Part shown: piece after piece, positions 1-7,829 of the stretch
Layout: each line of letters opens with the position of its first letter
Position numbering within the stretch: the stretch's first letter is position 1
Assembly (NCBI GenBank): GCA_049601975.1
Contig: JBMYRC010000067.1
Span: forward strand, 1 to 20,890
Length of the DNA stretch: 20,890 nucleotides
Source of the DNA: UBA6544 sp049601975
GTDB lineage: Bacteria > Pseudomonadota > Alphaproteobacteria > UBA8366
Reading direction: 5' to 3'
Translations under genes and position numbers: made by a program
The notes under the pieces: generated by a model
What the model saw: only the letters and a program-made list of their open reading frames with translations
Told to the model about the DNA's origin: nothing
Databases searched by the model: none

Positions 1-993
1 CTCGCGGAATTGATGGCCATTCCAGTGGTTGAAGGCCAAGGCGCTTTCTTCGGTAATTTCCCTAAGTCTCACGATCTCTATCTCGGTCAACAAATCGAGC
101 CACTTCTCGACGAGATGGATTTGGCATTGTTAGTCGAAAGCCGCGCGCCTTGGTATCCGCCGAGCAACGTGCCGCAAGATACGCGGATCGTTTCCATCAG
201 CAGCAATCCGCTTAAGGAAAACATGGTCTATCAAACCATGCATGCGGAGGACTATCTGGAAGGCGATACCGCCACAACGCTGCGACTGCTATCCACCGCT
301 CTGCGAACACTTTCTTCCGATGCAAAAACTGTTGAGCAAAGACGCGCTAGATGGCGAAGTGCCCACGACGAATGGAAAGCTCGCCTCTCCGCCGCCGAGG
401 ATACCGCCGAGCAGGCCGTGACCATAACGCCGCCGTTGGTCATGAAGGCTTTGCGCGAGGTCCTGCCGCCGGAAGTCTGCGTGGTCGACGAAACCATCGT
501 CCATCAAACCGGCATCCGCGAACATCTGATGTGGGACGACCCACTAACATTTTTCCGAGCGCCGAGCGGGCTCGGCCAAGGACTGGGATATGCACTTGGA
601 GTAAAACTGGCACTTCCCGACCGCCCCGTCGCAGTGACCGTCGGTGACGGCAGCTTGATGTACAATCCGCTTGTCCCAACCTTGGCGCTCGCGGACGAGC
701 ACGACCTGCCACTCTTAATCTTGGTCTTCAACAACAGCCAATACGCAGTCATGAAGCACTTCCACAAACGCTTCTATCCGGACGGCATCGCGGTTGGCGA
801 CGATGACTACTATGGGGTCAACATCAAGGGTCCGAAATACGAAAAGGCGGCCGCGATTGTGGGTGGTTATAGCCAGCGTGTCGAAGATCCAGCGGAACTA
901 CGGGACGCTCTGGAAGCCGCATATGCCAGCGTCCGCGCCGGGAAGACCGCTATCCTGAATTTGATCATGCCCGGCGATGGTGGCGTACGATAG
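1..993 (+). CDS. Thiamine-pyrophosphate enzyme, 3' part (5' end outside window)
   Basis: The reading frame is open from base 1 and ends at TAG 991-993, so this is the C-terminal ~330 residues of a longer protein; the TTG at 10 and ATG at 13 are internal codons, not starts. The family (acetolactate synthase/benzoylformate decarboxylase-like) is normally about 550 residues. What is visible is the end of the central domain (AELMAIPVVEGQGAF, ESRAPWYPP) and the whole C-terminal TPP-binding domain. The TPP/Mg motif starts at GDGSLMYNPL (about bases 643-672) and closes with the FNNSQYAV segment, the usual GDG...NN pattern. Such enzymes make or break carbon-carbon bonds next to a 2-keto group in the cytoplasm. 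The substrate is not predictable. It is clearly distinct from the second TPP enzyme at 19237-20883, which has GDGG...ND in the same place. Family call is secure; specific activity unknown. Confidence 0.9.
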   Translation, partial: LAELMAIPVVEGQGAFFGNFPKSHDLYLGQQIEPLLDEMDLALLVESRAPWYPPSNVPQDTRIVSISSNPLKENMVYQTMHAEDYLEGDTATTLRLLSTALRTLSSDAKTVEQRRARWRSAHDEWKARLSAAEDTAEQAVTITPPLVMKALREVLPPEVCVVDETIVHQTGIREHLMWDDPLTFFRAPSGLGQGLGYALGVKLALPDRPVAVTVGDGSLMYNPLVPTLALADEHDLPLLILVFNNSQYAVMKHFHKRFYPDGIAVGDDDYYGVNIKGPKYEKAAAIVGGYSQRVEDPAELRDALEAAYASVRAGKTAILNLIMPGDGGVR

Positions 994-1001
994 CGGCGAC
1001 T

Positions 1002-1511
1002 TTAAATTTTCAATGGAACCGCCGCCCAAATCAACTAATTGACGATGATACCGTCATCCGACAAGGGAAATAGTCCTCGATACACCCGGATGACATTTTA
1101 ATGATTCTGCGGAACTTAGGCATTGCAATAAGTCGGCACTCGTTCATTCACCGTCTGATCAAACGTTTCAATGATGAACGCGTGCTCATCATCAGCGATT
1201 ATCTCGCTCGACCGCCGTCCCGTAGGATCTCGTCCTACTAACTCGACATAACTGTTGCCGGCCAGCCGATAGAGATAATCCAGCCTTCTGTCTTCGCGTA
1301 TGACGTCCAGCAGAAATATCCACGGCAGTAACGCTCCTCTGATCTAAACTGGATCGATATTTCGCCGTGACGGCAACCCATCGCTATATAGAAGTGAATT
1401 CCAGTGAGCCTCTAATTCAACTACAAGTGACAGTTCAGGTAAATCTCCGCGCCCAATTCTTTGCGCAAAGAGAGACCCCGTGCCGCCCGCAGGTCCATCC
1501 CCCATCTTCAT
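1002..1511 (-). pseudogene. PAS_5-type sensor protein, decayed by in-frame stops
   Basis: Reading the minus strand in one frame from ATG at 1509-1511, which follows a GGGGAGGG ribosome-binding site, gives a recognisable PAS_5 protein. In order: ELEAHWNSLLYSDGLPSRR, NIDPV, stop, IRGALLPWIFLLDVIRE, DYLYRLAGNSYVELVGRD, PTGRRSSEII, then VNERVPTYCNA, stop, VPQNH, stop, NVIRVYRGLFPLSDDGIIVN, stop, LIWAAVPLKI, stop. The nonsense codons are TAG 1344-1346, TAA 1116-1118, TAA 1098-1100 and TAG 1035-1037; the natural end is TAA 1002-1004. All pieces share one frame, so decay seems to be by point mutation only. Full length would be about 169 codons, usual for this small alphaproteobacterial sensor family. 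PAS_5 proteins are thought to be sensory/regulatory; the ligand is unknown. Family assignment is from recalled consensus (PSR..DIDP, LP.iFLLDV, YRLaG, GRD.TGR, PLSDDG). Confidence 0.8.
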
Positions 1512-1597
1512 CGCCCTCCCCGGCTCAGGACGTTTAAGAACGCTATTGTGAGCGGACTCTGCGGACTACCGAAGGGTACATCTAGGATTGAAGATAG

Positions 1598-1939
1598 TTA
1601 GCAGGTCGCTGGACCGTATTCCGTGTCGGTTTGATCGGCACGCGCGAGTGATGTGACAAAATCTTCAATCTTTAGCAATGGGATCGCCTTGCTTTCCATG
1701 GCCAATCCCAACGAATCGGTCAAATGTAAGTTTGCCGCGAGTGAAATTTGATCTGGCATCTCATAAATATAAACCATGTCCCATTCGCCATAACTACCGT
1801 ATTGCGCAATGGGGATACCACCGAAATCCATAATCGCTTTTTTATGAACTTCAGCGCGATCGCGCATCTCAGGTTTTGCCACCATCGCGGCTTTTTGGTC
1901 ATTGTGATATTTCACGAGGTAAAGGACGGGAATGCCCAT
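1598..1939 (-). CDS. GYD-domain small protein
   Basis: A 113-residue protein. I chose the ATG at 1937-1939 because it is preceded by AAGGGAG at a good distance; the open frame continues upstream to 2071, but that part reads MMKLCHQK... with no family character. The sequence IPVLYLVKY near the start, and GSYGEWDMVYIYEMPD around residues 48-63, match the GYD family (PF08734), small ferredoxin-like alpha+beta proteins named for a Gly-x-Tyr-Asp-like motif; here it is GEWD. Their biochemical role is generally unknown, and many sit beside catabolic genes. It is divergent from the amidase at 2150 and stands alone downstream of no other gene on its strand, so it probably has its own promoter in the 210-base gap. 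No signal peptide or membrane segment is visible. Confidence 0.8.
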   Translation of the reverse strand: MGIPVLYLVKYHNDQKAAMVAKPEMRDRAEVHKKAIMDFGGIPIAQYGSYGEWDMVYIYEMPDQISLAANLHLTDSLGLAMESKAIPLLKIEDFVTSLARADQTDTEYGPATC

Positions 1940-2149
1940 TTCGTTGCTCCCTTTGTTTCTTCCGTTTTGGCGTTCAAACATGCCAATTCGGATAATTATA
2001 AGATTATTTGCCCGCCTTCTTGAGCAAATCAGAACAGAAGATTCTGCCTTCTGGTGACAAAGCTTCATCATTTCAGTAACACGGGATTTGTCTATCGCTC
2101 CCTACCGAACAATGTCACTTAAACAATAGTTCACCATGGGGCGTTAAAA
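1940..2149. promoter_or_regulatory. Divergent intergenic region with an inverted repeat
   Basis: This AT-richer gap separates the divergently transcribed GYD gene and amidase gene and must hold a promoter for each. The inverted repeat CAGAAG (2035-2040) and CTTCTG (2048-2053), with a 7-base spacer, could be an operator. An overlapping shorter palindrome CAGAA-GA-TTCTG covers 2035-2046. No convincing -35/-10 pair could be chosen by eye, so the promoter call rests on gene arrangement. Confidence 0.3.
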
Positions 2150-3778
2150 ATGTCGGATGATATCCATTTTCTCACCATCGCCGAAGCTGGCGCACGAATT
2201 GCCAAAAAGGACCTATCGCCTGTCGAATTGGTCGATGCGTATATAGGCCGCATCGAAAAACTAAACGTCCAATTGGATGCCTTTATCACTCCGACATTAG
2301 ATTTGGCGCGCGATCAGGCTAAGACTGCCGAAGCGGAGATCGCCGCAGGTAACCATAAAGGTCCGTTACACGGTATCCCCTTCGGATTGAAGGATATCTA
2401 CGAGACAAAGGGAATCCTAACTTCGGGTCATTCAAAGGTCATGCAAGACCACATCCCGGACCAGGACGCGACCACAACGGCAAAGCTTTACGAGGCCGGG
2501 ATGGTGCTGCTCGGCAAGCTTTCGACCCATGAGTTCGCTCATGGCGGCCCCTCCTTTGATTTGCCGTGGCCTCCGGCCCGCAACCCATGGAATACCGACC
2601 ATGTCACCGGTGGCTCGTCGAGCGGATCGGGAGCAGCGGTCGCGGCAGGCTTCCTGCCGGGCGCAATGGGCTCTGATACCGGCGGCTCCATCCGCAATCC
2701 TGCTTGCCTGAGCGGCACGGCCGGGTTCAAGCCTACCTACGGTTTGGTTAGCCGTGCCGGCGTCATCGCCAACTCCTATACGTTTGACCATTGCGGCCCT
2801 CTCACCTGGACCGTCGAAGACGGGGCGTTGATGATGCAGGCGCTCGCAGGCCACGACACCCGCGACCCCGCTAGCGCTAATGTGGAGGTCCCGGACTTCG
2901 CGGCAGCCCTTGGCGGCGATCTAAAGGGTAAGCGCATCGGCGTCGTGCGGCACTTCTACGAAGAAGAACAGCCTGCGGACGATGAGACACGCAACGCTCT
3001 TGAAGCGGCCTACAATGTCCTACGCGGTCTTGGCGCAGAGCTAGAAGACGTACGCTTGCGTACAATCCGCGAATATATGGATGTGAAAGTCACCATTGCG
3101 GAATCCGAACTCTACAACGTCCACGAAGGCAATCTCCGAACCCGCCCGAGCGATTTTGGCTCGGACTTCCTCGGTCGCTCCACACCAGCCTGCTTGATCA
3201 GTGGGCCCGATTACGTCGCCGCGCAACGAGAGCGCCGCGTGATGCTGAATCAAATGAAACCGATCTGGGAACGCTATGATCTTCTGGTCACCGCGGGCAC
3301 TTTTGCAGCACCTCGCTTCGATGCTCACCGCACAATCGCTTTCTGGGAGAAGCCAGCAATCACAACCGCCTTCAACGTGACTGGCGGTCCGGCCTTAGCG
3401 TTGTGCATCGGCTATAACAGCGGCGGGCTGCCGCTTTCGATGCAGATCGTCGGACGGCCCTTTGACGATGCGGCGGTTCTCCAAGCGGGCGACGCCTATG
3501 AACGCTTGACGACCTGGCGCTCTCGTCGGCCCGAACTCGATCCGAATGCGGAGGTTACACCAGCGCCACAACCCGCACCCGATGCACCATCCGGCGCTGA
3601 CGCGAAGACGCGTGAACGTGTCGCGAATGCTGTCAAAGCCGCAGGTCTGCCACTCAACGATGCACAAATCGACCAAATCAATGCCGCCGCTCCTTACGTG
3701 GCGGATATGGTCGGACGCATTAATCGGGACCGCTCTTTTACGGACGAGCCGGCGAACACATTTTCATTCTCCAATTAG
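2150..3778 (+). CDS. Amidase-signature hydrolase with AtzG-like C-terminal tail
   Basis: A 542-residue amidase-signature enzyme (GatA/AtzE-like) that hydrolyses C-N amide bonds in the cytoplasm. The Ser-cisSer-Lys triad is intact: Lys81 in GIPFGLKDI, Ser156 in GGSSSGSGAAVAAG and Ser180 in GSDTGGSIRNPA, with the 75- and 24-residue spacings found in GatA. The core ends near residue 464 (TTWRSRRPELDPNAEV). It is followed by a Pro/Ala-rich linker (PAPQPAPDAPSG) and a roughly 60-residue tail. The tail, with AGLPLNDAQIDQINAAAPYV and DEPANTFSF, resembles the separate small AtzG-like (DUF4089) partner subunit of AtzE-type amidases. The fusion is my inference. The start ATG lies after a weak GGGGCG site. 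The substrate is unknown; a carbamoyl or amide compound linked to the nearby hydantoinase genes is possible. It is not likely to be the true GatA of the tRNA amidotransferase because no gatB/gatC is nearby. Confidence 0.9.
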   Translation: MSDDIHFLTIAEAGARIAKKDLSPVELVDAYIGRIEKLNVQLDAFITPTLDLARDQAKTAEAEIAAGNHKGPLHGIPFGLKDIYETKGILTSGHSKVMQDHIPDQDATTTAKLYEAGMVLLGKLSTHEFAHGGPSFDLPWPPARNPWNTDHVTGGSSSGSGAAVAAGFLPGAMGSDTGGSIRNPACLSGTAGFKPTYGLVSRAGVIANSYTFDHCGPLTWTVEDGALMMQALAGHDTRDPASANVEVPDFAAALGGDLKGKRIGVVRHFYEEEQPADDETRNALEAAYNVLRGLGAELEDVRLRTIREYMDVKVTIAESELYNVHEGNLRTRPSDFGSDFLGRSTPACLISGPDYVAAQRERRVMLNQMKPIWERYDLLVTAGTFAAPRFDAHRTIAFWEKPAITTAFNVTGGPALALCIGYNSGGLPLSMQIVGRPFDDAAVLQAGDAYERLTTWRSRRPELDPNAEVTPAPQPAPDAPSGADAKTRERVANAVKAAGLPLNDAQIDQINAAAPYVADMVGRINRDRSFTDEPANTFSFSN

Positions 3779-3856
3779 TGCCTCGTCCGATTGGATACAT
3801 TTAACCAGATTGGTAAAATAGTTCTGGATACGACAAGCAAAATTTAAGCAAACAGT

Positions 3857-4535
3857 ATGAGCCTAAATGGTTTCGAAAGTGTACATGCTCTCGTCATCGA
3901 CGAAGTCAGTTTCACGCTTCATTGATTAATAAAAACGTTTGAGCAAATCGGCATTCCGCACGTGCATTCGGCAGGCAACGACTTAGCCGTGTGTGAAATG
4001 ATAGAGTCGGGCAAAGTGACGCCTAATCTAATTGTTGCCGATTTCTAAATGCCCGAGATGAACGGCCTGGAAATACTGAGACGGGTTCGGACCCGCGGCG
4101 TTGCCAATCTTTCCCATGATGTCGCGTTTATCATGATGACCGGCTATCTAAAACTGAAACGCTCCATCCCCGCCGTGCACCTCGGTGTCGGCGACTTGAT
4201 ATGCAAGCCGCTAACACCGGCCGTTGAAATAAAAAGTTCCTACCGCTCTTCTCCAGTGATCCTGCGCGTGACGTTCGAGACACCACTTATTATGCCAACA
4301 AAGAAATCGATAGAGGCGACCTTATGCGGTAATTACAGCGCAACCCGGCAATGAGGAAACCGAGCTCCCCACGTCACTTGTGACCCCTCGGGTGATACTG
4401 TCACGGGATCTTAAATCTCCAAACGGCGACCTACTCATACCCAAAGGGACCGTCATAAACTAAATGCTTCTCAACCGGCTACAAGAAGTTGCAGAGCTAT
4501 CCGACGGAGTGCACAGGCTGTGAATCTGGCTCTAA
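3857..4535 (+). pseudogene. Response regulator (receiver plus C-terminal domain), broken
   Basis: From ATG 3857 the plus strand reads as a CheY-like receiver: VHALVIDEV, LIKTFEQIGIPHVHSAGND, LIVADF, stop, MPEMNGLEILRRVRTRG, VAFIMMTGYLK, and LICKPLTP. The phospho-acceptor Asp of ADF, the Thr of MMTG and the Lys of CKPL are still present, but TGA (after FTLH, about 3923-3925) and TAA 4046-4048 interrupt the frame. The frame is lost before about 4329. A second recognisable block continues in the +1 frame, PRVILSRDLKSPNGDLLIPK then GTVIN, TAA 4461-4463, MLLNRLQEVAELSDGVHRL, TGA 4521-4523. This resembles the domain with a G-x-L-L-x-x-G-T motif found at the C terminus of some alphaproteobacterial response regulators. 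The gene is therefore inactivated by several stops and at least one frameshift. An intact ORF of 101 codons (4049-4354) remains inside it but covers only part of a receiver and is unlikely to be functional. Confidence 0.8.
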
Positions 4536-4556
4536 CATAAAACGAACAAAATAGAA

Positions 4557-4670
4557 CTATCGATCATTCTTTTCGACCTTGATGGGCTCTCTAATTTCAA
4601 CCGAAATCAGCGTCGAGAGGTCTTCTGATACGATTGCCACTGACGTTCCATTAAATATGACGAAGCCCAC
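4557..4670 (-). other. Possible small ORF or gene remnant after the carboxyltransferase
   Basis: A minus-strand frame from GTG 4668-4670 to TAG 4557-4559 encodes 37 residues with protein-like composition (VGFVIFNGTSVAIVSEDL, EIREPIKVEKND). The frame is open upstream into the end of the carboxyltransferase in another phase. There is no clear ribosome-binding site, and I recognise no family. It may be a remnant like the two neighbouring pseudogenes, or chance. Confidence 0.15.
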
Positions 4671-4693
4671 AACGTCGTAAACCCACTCTTCGC

Positions 4694-6232
4694 TTAAACA
4701 AAACTGGTCGGCCAGCTCGACAGAAGTCGCTGGCCAACACCGCCACGCATACGGCCACGATAGACTTCCAACATATCGATGAGATAACGCCGAGTTTCGC
4801 GCGGATCGATGACCTCTTGGGCTTCGTAAAGCTCGGCCAATTCCCAGGGCTCGGAATCCCGGTCCAGCTCCTCAACACGTCGGTCGAATTCTTCCGGATC
4901 GTCTTCGCGCTTAATGTCATAGACAACACTCACGCCGACACGCGGGTCCATGAAACCCAAATCCGCCGACGGCCAAAGCGCGACTTCGTCAGTGTTTCGC
5001 CCACCCCCCATGTTCAGATATGCCTGTCCGTAGCTCTTACGAAGAATGATCGAGAACTTCGGCACGGTGACGAGCTGCAACGCATTCATCCAATTCATAA
5101 TTCGCCCCGGCGCGCCGATCCGCTCGCCGTCGACACCGATCAGAAAGCCCGGCACATCCACCAGAAAGACTAACGGAATATTGAAACTGTCGCACAGCAC
5201 CATGAAGCTGGTGACCTTGTTGCATCCATCCGGGTCGATGGCCCCGCCCTTAAACATTGGGTTATTGGCAATGACACCGACGCTGCGGCCATCTATCCGC
5301 ACGAACGCGGTGGTCGCAGTTTTCCCGTAATTCGGCTTCAACTCGAACAGGCTATCCTTGTCCGCGATGGCGGAGATCACCTTGCGCACATCGTAGACCT
5401 TCTGACGTTCCTCCGGCACCAGATCGAGGATACTCTCCATCTCGTCGCCTGATCCTTCGGGCACGTCATGGACCGGCGGCGCTTCATTCGAATGGCTCGG
5501 CAGATAGGAAAGGAACTTCTTTACCAGGTCGATAGCTTCCTCGTCCGTATCAGTCGCGTAGTCGACGAGACCACTGACCCGCGTGTGCATACGCCAACCG
5601 CCGAGATCTTCCTTGTCGATCGGTTGATTGATGGCCAGCGACGTCACGCGCGGCGAAGCGACCGCCATGGCGGCACCCTTTTTCATCACCACGAAATCCG
5701 ACATGCAGCCGTACCAGGTGAGCGAGCCGTAACTGTCGCCTAGCTGCACCGAGATCCAGGGTGTCTCGCGCAGACGACGGTATTCGACGGGGTCGGAGCC
5801 GAGAATCGCCCGGCCCGACGCGCCCATCCGATCCGGCATCCGGGCACCGGTCGACTCTCCCATCCAAATCACCGGCATGCCCTGCGTATTCGCGACATGC
5901 TTCAAATGACGCATCTTCTTACCGTTGATCAACGCGCTGGAGGCGCCCAGAACCGTAAAGTCGTTCGACATCGCAGCAACCCAACGTCCGTCGACCTTGC
6001 CAAACCCGGAGACCTTGCCGTCCGCCGGCGTACGATCCCGCATCTCGGGTCGGGCCGAGCGCGCATGCATCCCACTCTCGACTAACTCCCCATCGTCAAA
6101 GAGATACGCCAACCGCGCCCGCGCATCGAGGTTACCGTTGGCGCGGTGCTTCTCAAGCCGTCTCTCCCCCCCCATGGCGAGCGCAAAGGCGCGGCGTTCT
6201 TCGAGTTGCTTTATCTTATCGTCGTGGGGCAT
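4694..6232 (-). CDS. Acyl-CoA carboxylase carboxyltransferase (beta) subunit
   Basis: A 512-residue protein of the PccB/MccB/methylmalonyl-CoA carboxyltransferase family. These enzymes transfer a carboxyl group between biotin and an acyl-CoA. The N-terminal crotonase-like half contains GKVSGFGKVDGRWVAAMSND, GESTGARMPD and the GGWRMHTRVSGLVDY region. The C-terminal half has VGVIANNPMFKGGAIDPDG, FLVDVPGFLIGVDGE and KSYGQAYLNMGGG. The end WPTSFV is a normal C terminus. I chose ATG 6230-6232 because GGAG stands six bases upstream and MPHDDKIKQLEERRAFAL aligns with typical family starts. An in-frame ATG at 6287-6289 lies only 7 bases from the ligase gene's stop and is a real alternative. It is the last gene of the operon. 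No biotin carboxylase or biotin carrier gene is in the window, so it needs a partner encoded elsewhere or has another role such as decarboxylation. Confidence 0.9.
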   Translation of the reverse strand: MPHDDKIKQLEERRAFALAMGGERRLEKHRANGNLDARARLAYLFDDGELVESGMHARSARPEMRDRTPADGKVSGFGKVDGRWVAAMSNDFTVLGASSALINGKKMRHLKHVANTQGMPVIWMGESTGARMPDRMGASGRAILGSDPVEYRRLRETPWISVQLGDSYGSLTWYGCMSDFVVMKKGAAMAVASPRVTSLAINQPIDKEDLGGWRMHTRVSGLVDYATDTDEEAIDLVKKFLSYLPSHSNEAPPVHDVPEGSGDEMESILDLVPEERQKVYDVRKVISAIADKDSLFELKPNYGKTATTAFVRIDGRSVGVIANNPMFKGGAIDPDGCNKVTSFMVLCDSFNIPLVFLVDVPGFLIGVDGERIGAPGRIMNWMNALQLVTVPKFSIILRKSYGQAYLNMGGGRNTDEVALWPSADLGFMDPRVGVSVVYDIKREDDPEEFDRRVEELDRDSEPWELAELYEAQEVIDPRETRRYLIDMLEVYRGRMRGGVGQRLLSSWPTSFV

Positions 6233-6296
6233 CGGAGACTCCAAAGTTTTAGGACTGGTTGTCATTCGCGCGCTCGGGAAAGACGACATTAGATGA

Positions 6297-7823
6297 CTAT
6301 GGCCAAAATTCCGCTCTCAGTTGCTTCTTGTAAAGCTTGCCGGTCGGCAGTCTTGGCAGTTCATCGCGGAAATCGATGGACCGCGGGATCATGTAGGAAG
6401 CGAGACGTTCGCGCGCGAAATCCATCAACTCGGTGCGCACTTCTTCATCATGGGTCACACCCTCCGCGGTCTGCACGATGGCTTTCACTTCTTCGCCGAA
6501 ATCCGGGTTCGGCACGCCGATCACCGCCACGTCGTGGACCATTGGGTGCAAGCACAAGGCGTCCTCGATCATTTGCGGGTAAATATTCACGCCGCCCGAT
6601 ATGATCATGAACGTCTTGCGGTCGGTGAGGTAAAGATAGCCATCCTCGTCCAGATGCCCGACGTCGCCCATGGTCGACCAGTTCGGATGATGCGGGTGTT
6701 GCGCCTCTCGCGTGCGCTCCGGATCGTTGTGATAGGTGAAGACGACACTCTCGCGCTCGAAATAGATGACGCCATCTTCACCCACCCCTAGTACCTTACC
6801 GTCATCATCGCAGACATGGATCGTGCCCATCACCGCCTTACCGACGGAGCCCGGCTTTCGCAGCCACTCTTCACTGTTAATCCGAGTGGAGCCGTTTCGT
6901 TCAGAGGCCGCATAATATTCCTGCAGGATTGGCCCCCACCATTCGATCATCTGGCGTTTCACCTCAATCGGGCACGGTGCCGCTGCATGGATTGCCACTT
7001 TATGGGTCGAGAGGTCGTAGGCCGCACGTTTATCTTCTTCTAGCTTCAACATGCGAATGAACATGGTCGGTACCCACTGGCTATGGGTCACCTTGTACTG
7101 TTCGATCAGGCGCAGAGATTCTTCCGCATCAAAGCGCGGCATCATGATCACGGTTCCACCCAAGACATGGGTTCGGTTGGTAAAGGCGAAGGGTGCTGCG
7201 TGGTAGAGCGGCGCCGGAGACAAATAGATCGCGTCTTGATCGAAGCCGTAGGATAGAAATGACTCCAAGAACTCTGGCCCTTCAGAGATATGGCGTTCGC
7301 CCAACTCGCGCCGGATACCTTTCGGCTTCCCCGTCGTCCCGGAGCTATAGGGCATATGCTCGCCTTGGCGTTCATCGTCGAGGGGTTCGATGGATTGCCC
7401 TTCTAGAGCCGCCTCATAGGAGTCCCAACCGGCAAGCTCGCCGCCGATAATCAAGCGGTGCGGGCATTGCTCGATCAGTGGCAGTAGTTCACCGGCTACT
7501 TTCGACAAACGCTCCGACGTGATCAGAGCCTTCGCGCCGCAATCGGCGACAATATAGGCGACATCATGGGACGGCAGAAACTGGTTCACCGTCACCAAAT
7601 AGAGACCACTGCGCAGCGCTGCCCAGGTCGCCACAAAAAATTCGAGGCGGTTCTCCAAATTGATCGCGAGCGCGTCACCGCGCTTCAACCCGACAGAGCG
7701 CAGATACCGTGCCAAGCGGATCGAGTCTTCGTTTAAGCGCCGATAGGTCAGCACCTCTCCGGTCACGGCGTTGACGGCAGCCGGTTTCTCCGGCGTCTCA
7801 GCCGCGTATTTTCCTGGATACAT
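6297..7823 (-). CDS. AMP-forming acyl-CoA synthetase/ligase
   Basis: A 508-residue member of the ANL superfamily that activates a carboxylic acid with ATP to an acyl-AMP and then transfers it to CoA. Visible motifs are the P-loop YSSGTTGKPKGIRREL (about residues 159-174), EYYAASERNG for the A5 region, YLYLTDRKTFMIISGGVNIY for A7-A8, and LPTGKLYKK with the catalytic Lys near residue 496. The length and domain order are normal. No N-terminal targeting signal is present, so it should be cytoplasmic. It lies 6 bases after a TauD-like gene and just before the carboxyltransferase. This suggests that an acid released by the oxygenase steps is converted to a CoA ester and then carboxylated or decarboxylated. 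The acid is not identifiable: fatty, aromatic and short branched acids are all possible for this family. Confidence 0.92.
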   Translation of the reverse strand: MYPGKYAAETPEKPAAVNAVTGEVLTYRRLNEDSIRLARYLRSVGLKRGDALAINLENRLEFFVATWAALRSGLYLVTVNQFLPSHDVAYIVADCGAKALITSERLSKVAGELLPLIEQCPHRLIIGGELAGWDSYEAALEGQSIEPLDDERQGEHMPYSSGTTGKPKGIRRELGERHISEGPEFLESFLSYGFDQDAIYLSPAPLYHAAPFAFTNRTHVLGGTVIMMPRFDAEESLRLIEQYKVTHSQWVPTMFIRMLKLEEDKRAAYDLSTHKVAIHAAAPCPIEVKRQMIEWWGPILQEYYAASERNGSTRINSEEWLRKPGSVGKAVMGTIHVCDDDGKVLGVGEDGVIYFERESVVFTYHNDPERTREAQHPHHPNWSTMGDVGHLDEDGYLYLTDRKTFMIISGGVNIYPQMIEDALCLHPMVHDVAVIGVPNPDFGEEVKAIVQTAEGVTHDEEVRTELMDFARERLASYMIPRSIDFRDELPRLPTGKLYKKQLRAEFWP

Positions 7824-7829
7824 GTTTGA

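Noticed and set aside
1520..1597. Short direct repeat GCGGACTCT/GCGGACTAC near 1552-1570
   Set aside because: Only two imperfect 9-base units with no array; too short to be meaningful.
1940..2071. N-terminal extension of the GYD protein to 2071
   Set aside because: The extra 44 residues have no family character, and the internal ATG at 1937-1939 has a strong AAGGGAG site.
4049..4354. A functional 101-residue response regulator starting at ATG 4049
   Set aside because: It would begin after the phospho-acceptor Asp and lack the first half of the receiver fold, which is still legible upstream across stops.
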